This document shows, one piece after another, positions 6,848 to 9,505 of a stretch of 9,505 bases of DNA (its first letter is position 1; the number at the start of each line of letters is the position of its first letter). Source of the DNA: Oscillospiraceae bacterium (GTDB lineage Bacteria > Bacillota > Clostridia > Oscillospirales > Butyricicoccaceae). Position numbers and translations under genes: made by a program. A model generated the notes under the pieces. It saw nothing but the letters and a program-made list of their open reading frames with translations, did no database searches and was not told where the DNA came from. The stretch spans positions 1 to 9,505 of the forward strand of contig CADBTM010000038.1 in NCBI GenBank assembly GCA_902797555.1, read 5' to 3'.

Positions 6848-8143
6848 TCAGTGCCGGCGGCTGCGGCGGTGCTTTGCCCTTGCCCGGCGGCGGTTGACAA
6901 AGATCACATAGGCCACAAAGATGACGATGATGGCCACGACGGAGGCCACGATGATCTTAAATGCCTTGCTGGTGAAAAACGCCTTGATCCGGGAAAGGGT
7001 GTATTTCAGGGTCGAGCGGGATGCGCCGGTGGAGGCCACCAGATCCAGCTCGTAGGTCTTGTCCTCATAGGTGATCTTTACCGTGCCCAGCACGTCGCCC
7101 GCCTGCACGGGGGCAGTGACGCTTTCCACCGTGGTATATTCGATGTGCCGGTCGGATTTTTCAAAATTGTTGGGCAGCATGGCGGTGACGTTTTCGCTGG
7201 GGAACACCACCACGGCGTCCTTTTCGTCGGACAGGGTGACGGGCACCTCGGTGATGGGCTCGCTGCTGCTCACCATCACCTGCTGGGAAAAGTTGTCCGC
7301 GCCATAGTCAAACAGCTTGAGGGTCTCGGTATACTGCCCCAGCTGACCGTCCTCGCTTTTTGCGGCGCCCAGCACCACGGTGTAATAGGTGTAATCGCCC
7401 CGGACGCAGGCAGCCACAAGGCACAGACCCGCTGGGGTGGTGGTACCCGTCTTGATGCCGATGGCGTCCTCGCAGTAATAGTCGGCGTTGGCCTTGCGGC
7501 TGAGCAGATAGTTGGTGCTGTATTTGGTGGTGGTGCGGTCATGCTTGTTGGTGACGGGCAGGATGACCTCATCCTGCTTGACGATCTCGGCGATGATGGG
7601 ATTTTTCATGGCCTCCAGCGCGATGCACAAAAGATCCCGGGCGGAGGTGTAATGCTCCTCGTCGTGCAGACCGTGGGGATTCATAAAATGGGTGTTGGTG
7701 CAGCCCAGCTCTCTGGCCTTGGCGTTCATCAGATCCACAAAGGCCTCGATGCTGCCCGAGATGTGATAGGCAAAGGCGTTGGCGGCGTCGTTGCCCGAGG
7801 CGATGAGCATATAGCGGAGCAGATCCATAAAGGGGATCTCCTCCCCTGCCAGCAGATAGCTGGCGGAGCCCAGCTCGTAAAGGCCGTCCACCGCCTCCCG
7901 GGGGACGGTGATCACGTCGTCCGGGTTGCCGTATTCCATGGCGAGGATGGCGGTCATCAGCTTTGTGGTGCTGGCGGGATACAGACGGGCGTCGGCGTCC
8001 TGCTCGAAGAGGATGGTGTCGGTGCTCTTTTCATAGAGGATCGCCCCCTTGGCCGCCACCTCCAGCTCGGGCGCGGGCGCGGCAAAAATAGGCGTCGTCA
8101 GCAAAACCGCCGCCATGAGCAAACAAAAGATCTTTTTGAACAT
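6848..8143 (-). CDS. D-alanyl-D-alanine carboxypeptidase (penicillin-binding protein 5 / DacF type, S11)
   Basis: A 431-residue low-molecular-weight penicillin-binding protein that removes the terminal D-Ala of peptidoglycan stem peptides outside the membrane. It has a signal peptide (MFKKIFCLLMAAVLLTTPIFA), then the three catalytic motifs S58-T-T-K61, S116-G-N118 and K231-T-G233. A PBP5_C-like beta domain covers about 290-372. A C-terminal transmembrane helix (about 397-416) with a very basic RRRARAKHRRSRRH tail replaces the amphipathic anchor of E. coli PBP5. The frame is open to 8251, but only ATG 8143 has GGAGG seven bases upstream and gives a signal peptide at the N-terminus. It heads the operon with the GntR-type regulator and ybaK. 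Which Dac paralogue it corresponds to (DacA, DacB or DacF) cannot be settled from one copy. Confidence 0.93.
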   Translation of the reverse strand: MFKKIFCLLMAAVLLTTPIFAAPAPELEVAAKGAILYEKSTDTILFEQDADARLYPASTTKLMTAILAMEYGNPDDVITVPREAVDGLYELGSASYLLAGEEIPFMDLLRYMLIASGNDAANAFAYHISGSIEAFVDLMNAKARELGCTNTHFMNPHGLHDEEHYTSARDLLCIALEAMKNPIIAEIVKQDEVILPVTNKHDRTTTKYSTNYLLSRKANADYYCEDAIGIKTGTTTPAGLCLVAACVRGDYTYYTVVLGAAKSEDGQLGQYTETLKLFDYGADNFSQQVMVSSSEPITEVPVTLSDEKDAVVVFPSENVTAMLPNNFEKSDRHIEYTTVESVTAPVQAGDVLGTVKITYEDKTYELDLVASTGASRSTLKYTLSRIKAFFTSKAFKIIVASVVAIIVIFVAYVIFVNRRRARAKHRRSRRH

Positions 8144-8150
8144 GTTTCCG

Positions 8151-8155
8151 CCTCC
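8151..8155 (-). promoter_or_regulatory. Ribosome binding site that fixes the carboxypeptidase start
   Basis: GGGGAGG on the minus strand stands seven bases before the ATG at 8143. Upstream in-frame codons lack such a site and would place over 30 extra residues before the signal peptide. Confidence 0.8.
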
Positions 8156-8175
8156 CCGAATCCGAAAATGCCCTT

Positions 8176-8193
8176 CCGCGGGCACGCCCGCGG
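8176..8193. promoter_or_regulatory. GC-rich palindrome in the carboxypeptidase leader
   Basis: CCGCGGGC-AC-GCCCGCGG is a perfect inverted repeat with 8-base arms. It lies in the predicted 5' leader of the carboxypeptidase transcript and ends two bases before the -35 box of the rightward promoter. It could be an RNA hairpin (with a six-base loop) or a protein-binding site. No T-run follows, so it is not a standard terminator. Confidence 0.55.
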
Positions 8194-8195
8194 CT

Positions 8196-8224
8196 TTGAC
8201 AAGCACACTGATATGTAGTATTAT
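8196..8224 (+). promoter_or_regulatory. Sigma-A promoter of the ComEA-like gene
   Basis: A perfect TTGACA (8196-8201), a 17-base spacer and TATTAT (8219-8224). Transcription should begin near 8231, leaving a leader of about 100 bases before the ATG at 8331. Apart from the ribosome binding site I see no clear structure in that leader. Confidence 0.75.
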
Positions 8225-8251
8225 TTTATCAAATCCCCGCGGCGATTGCAA
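8223..8251 (-). promoter_or_regulatory. Sigma-A promoter of the carboxypeptidase-gntR-ybaK operon
   Basis: On the minus strand, TTGCAA (8251-8246), a 17-base spacer and TAAAAT (8228-8223). The -10 box shares two bases with the -10 box of the rightward promoter. The leader to the ATG at 8143 is about 70 bases and contains the GC-rich palindrome. Confidence 0.65.
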
Positions 8252-8330
8252 CCCGCCTTTCCGTCAAGGGGAAAGATTTCCAAAAGAATTCAAAATTTTT
8301 AAGGATTTCTCAAAAAAAGGAGGGTATGGC

Positions 8331-8702
8331 ATGTTGAAGCGCACCTATCTCCGCAGATTTTTCGCCGCGGTGCTGACGTGTGTCCTGCTGGTGGGCGTGC
8401 GCTGTCTGCCTGCCCTTGTGGCCAGCTCCCGTGCGGGAGAGATCGTCCCGCCGGCTCTGGCGCCGCTGGCGCTGCGCCCCGCAGAGCGATCGGCGGCCGA
8501 GCCTGTTCCCCTGTTGGATCTCAACCGCGCGACAGAAGACGAGCTGGCCGCCCTCCCCGGCATCGGGGCGGTGCTGGCCGGGAGGATCGTGGAATACCGC
8601 GCCCGGTGCGGTGACTTTGCCGACACGGAGGAGCTGATGTGCGTGGAGGGCATCGGCCCCGGGATCTATGAAAAGGTGAAGGAATACCTGACGGTTTCAT
8701 AA
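8331..8702 (+). CDS. Small ComEA-like helix-hairpin-helix DNA-binding protein
   Basis: A 123-residue protein with an N-terminal signal or membrane anchor (LRRFFAAVLTCVLLVGVRCLPALVA), a Pro/Ala-rich linker (about 35-60) and a C-terminal pair of helix-hairpin-helix motifs (LDLNRATEDELAALPGIG, then CVEGIGPGI), the pattern of ComEA. ComEA is the surface double-stranded DNA receptor in natural transformation. This protein lacks the SLBB domain often found between anchor and HhH region in Firmicute ComEA, and no comEC lies next to it in the window. It may therefore be a short ComEA or another exported HhH protein. ATG at 8331 has AGGAGGG (8318-8324) six bases upstream. The open frame runs further up to 8049, but no earlier start has such a site. 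It is a single gene between a promoter and a strong terminator. Confidence 0.85.
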   Translation: MLKRTYLRRFFAAVLTCVLLVGVRCLPALVASSRAGEIVPPALAPLALRPAERSAAEPVPLLDLNRATEDELAALPGIGAVLAGRIVEYRARCGDFADTEELMCVEGIGPGIYEKVKEYLTVS

Positions 8703-8736
8703 AAAAATGCCTGTCCTTTCGAACAGGCATTTTTTT
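8701..8736. terminator. Bidirectional terminator between the ComEA-like gene and gdhA
   Basis: AAAAAAATGCCTGT (8701-8714) pairs perfectly with ACAGGCATTTTTTT (8723-8736) around an eight-base loop. The A-run and T-run flanks make it a terminator on both strands. It overlaps the last bases of the ComEA-like stop codon and lies 22 bases after the gdhA stop, so it serves both convergent genes. Confidence 0.92.
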
Positions 8737-8758
8737 GATTGCGGATTGTGTTTGGAAA

Positions 8759-9505
8759 TCAGACCAAACCCTGAGCCATCATGGCATCGGCAACGCGCAG
8801 GAAGCCGGCGATGTTGCCGCCAGCGACCAGATCGTAGCCCAGGCCGGCCTTCTCGGCGGCCTCGACAGAGGCGTTGTAGATGTTGGTCATGACGTGATGC
8901 AGCTTCTCATCGACCTCTTCAGCGGTCCAGTTGTACCGCATGGAGTTCTGGCTCATCTCGAAGGCGGAGGTGGCGACGCCGCCGGCGTTCACGGCCTTGG
9001 AAGGAGCGACGATGATGTTCTTCTGCTCACGCAGGAAGGTCAGAGCCTCGTTGGTGGTGGGCATGTTGGCGACTTCGATGTAGTACTTGACACCGGACTC
9101 GGCGATCTTCTTGGCCCACTCCAGGTTGACGTCGTTCTGGGTAGCGGCGGGCATGTAGATATCCACGTCCTTGACGCCCCAGCACTTGGTGCCGGGAACG
9201 AACTCGACGCCGTACTTATCCGCATAGGGCTTGCAGTGCATGGGATCCTTGGCGCGCATCTCGAGGATGAAGTCCAGCTTCTCGCCGACAACGCCGTCGG
9301 GATCGTGGATGTAGCCGTCGGGACCTGCGAAGTAGGTGACCTTGGCGCCCAGCTGAGCAGCCTTCTTCATGATGCCCCAGCCCACGTTGCCGTAGCCGGA
9401 AATGGCGATGCGCTTGCCCTCGATGGACTCGCCCTCATGCTTGAGGACTTCCTGCAGATAATAGACAGCGCCGTAACCGGTAGCTTCGGGACGGATCAGG
9501 GAGCC
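8759..9505 (-). CDS. gdhA: Glutamate dehydrogenase, C-terminal 248 residues (5' end outside the window)
   Basis: The fragment starts GSLIRPEATGYG and holds the whole coenzyme-binding domain of a hexameric glutamate dehydrogenase, which interconverts glutamate and 2-oxoglutarate plus ammonia in the cytoplasm. Visible features are the Rossmann turn SGYGNVGWG (fragment residues 36-44), GPDGYIHDPDG after the second strand, the ATQNDV and VANMPTTNEAL segments, APSKAVNAGGVATSAFEMSQNS, and a normal C-terminus ADAMMAQGLV. GPDGYI resembles, from memory, the NAD-dependent enzyme of Clostridium symbiosum more than NADP enzymes of the E. coli type, but coenzyme choice is not certain. About 200 N-terminal residues are missing because the window ends, not because the gene is broken. 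Every lysine codon is AAG, unlike its neighbours, as expected for a highly expressed gene. Confidence 0.95.
   Translation of the reverse strand, partial: GSLIRPEATGYGAVYYLQEVLKHEGESIEGKRIAISGYGNVGWGIMKKAAQLGAKVTYFAGPDGYIHDPDGVVGEKLDFILEMRAKDPMHCKPYADKYGVEFVPGTKCWGVKDVDIYMPAATQNDVNLEWAKKIAESGVKYYIEVANMPTTNEALTFLREQKNIIVAPSKAVNAGGVATSAFEMSQNSMRYNWTAEEVDEKLHHVMTNIYNASVEAAEKAGLGYDLVAGGNIAGFLRVADAMMAQGLV

Noticed and set aside
6101..8218. Long + strand open frame (705 residues) opposite gntR and the carboxypeptidase
   Set aside because: It crosses two well-supported genes and the gap between them, and shows no recognisable domain; a shadow of GC-biased codons.

Overview
The window is GC-rich, with a strong preference for G or C in the third codon position, and its genes begin with Gram-positive style GGAGG ribosome binding sites. 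Protein types (a heterodimeric ABC exporter under a MarR regulator, a sporulation-type D-Ala-D-Ala carboxypeptidase, a glutamate dehydrogenase very like that of Clostridium symbiosum) and a dispersed palindromic repeat familiar from gut Firmicutes suggest a high-GC anaerobic Clostridia member, probably of the Oscillospiraceae (Flavonifractor/Lawsonibacter-like). The genus is inference. No mobile element, CRISPR array, RNA gene or obvious defence system is visible, and I do not see a clearly new multi-gene system.

Layout. Positions 1-110 hold the cut end of a dispersed repeat. A cytoplasmic beta-lactamase-family serine hydrolase (116-1132, -) has its own sigma-A promoter. Next is an unrecognised 116-residue protein (1224-1574, -). 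A strong terminator (1624-1652) then closes a three-gene operon transcribed leftwards: a MarR regulator (5121-5588), then two ABC exporter half-transporters (3412-5124 and 1676-3415). The three genes overlap by 4 bases at each junction, and a perfect inverted repeat overlaps the -35 box of the operon promoter. The exporter is a clear asymmetric heterodimer: the first subunit lacks the catalytic Glu and the switch His, and the second carries an altered signature motif.

A second terminator (5653-5681) closes another leftward operon: D-Ala-D-Ala carboxypeptidase (6848-8143), GntR/FadR-type regulator (6167-6829) and YbaK tRNA deacylase (5692-6165), with 18 and 1 bases between genes. Its promoter overlaps, at the -10 boxes, a rightward promoter for a small ComEA-like helix-hairpin-helix protein (8331-8702, +). 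A two-way terminator (8701-8736) separates that gene from the convergent gdhA gene (8759-9505, -), whose 5' part lies outside the window.

Several starts were moved inward from the longest open frame: the hydrolase to 1132, the first ABC subunit to a TTG at 5124, MarR to a GTG at 5588, the carboxypeptidase to 8143 and the ComEA-like gene to 8331. Ribosome binding sites, promoter positions or overlaps support each move.
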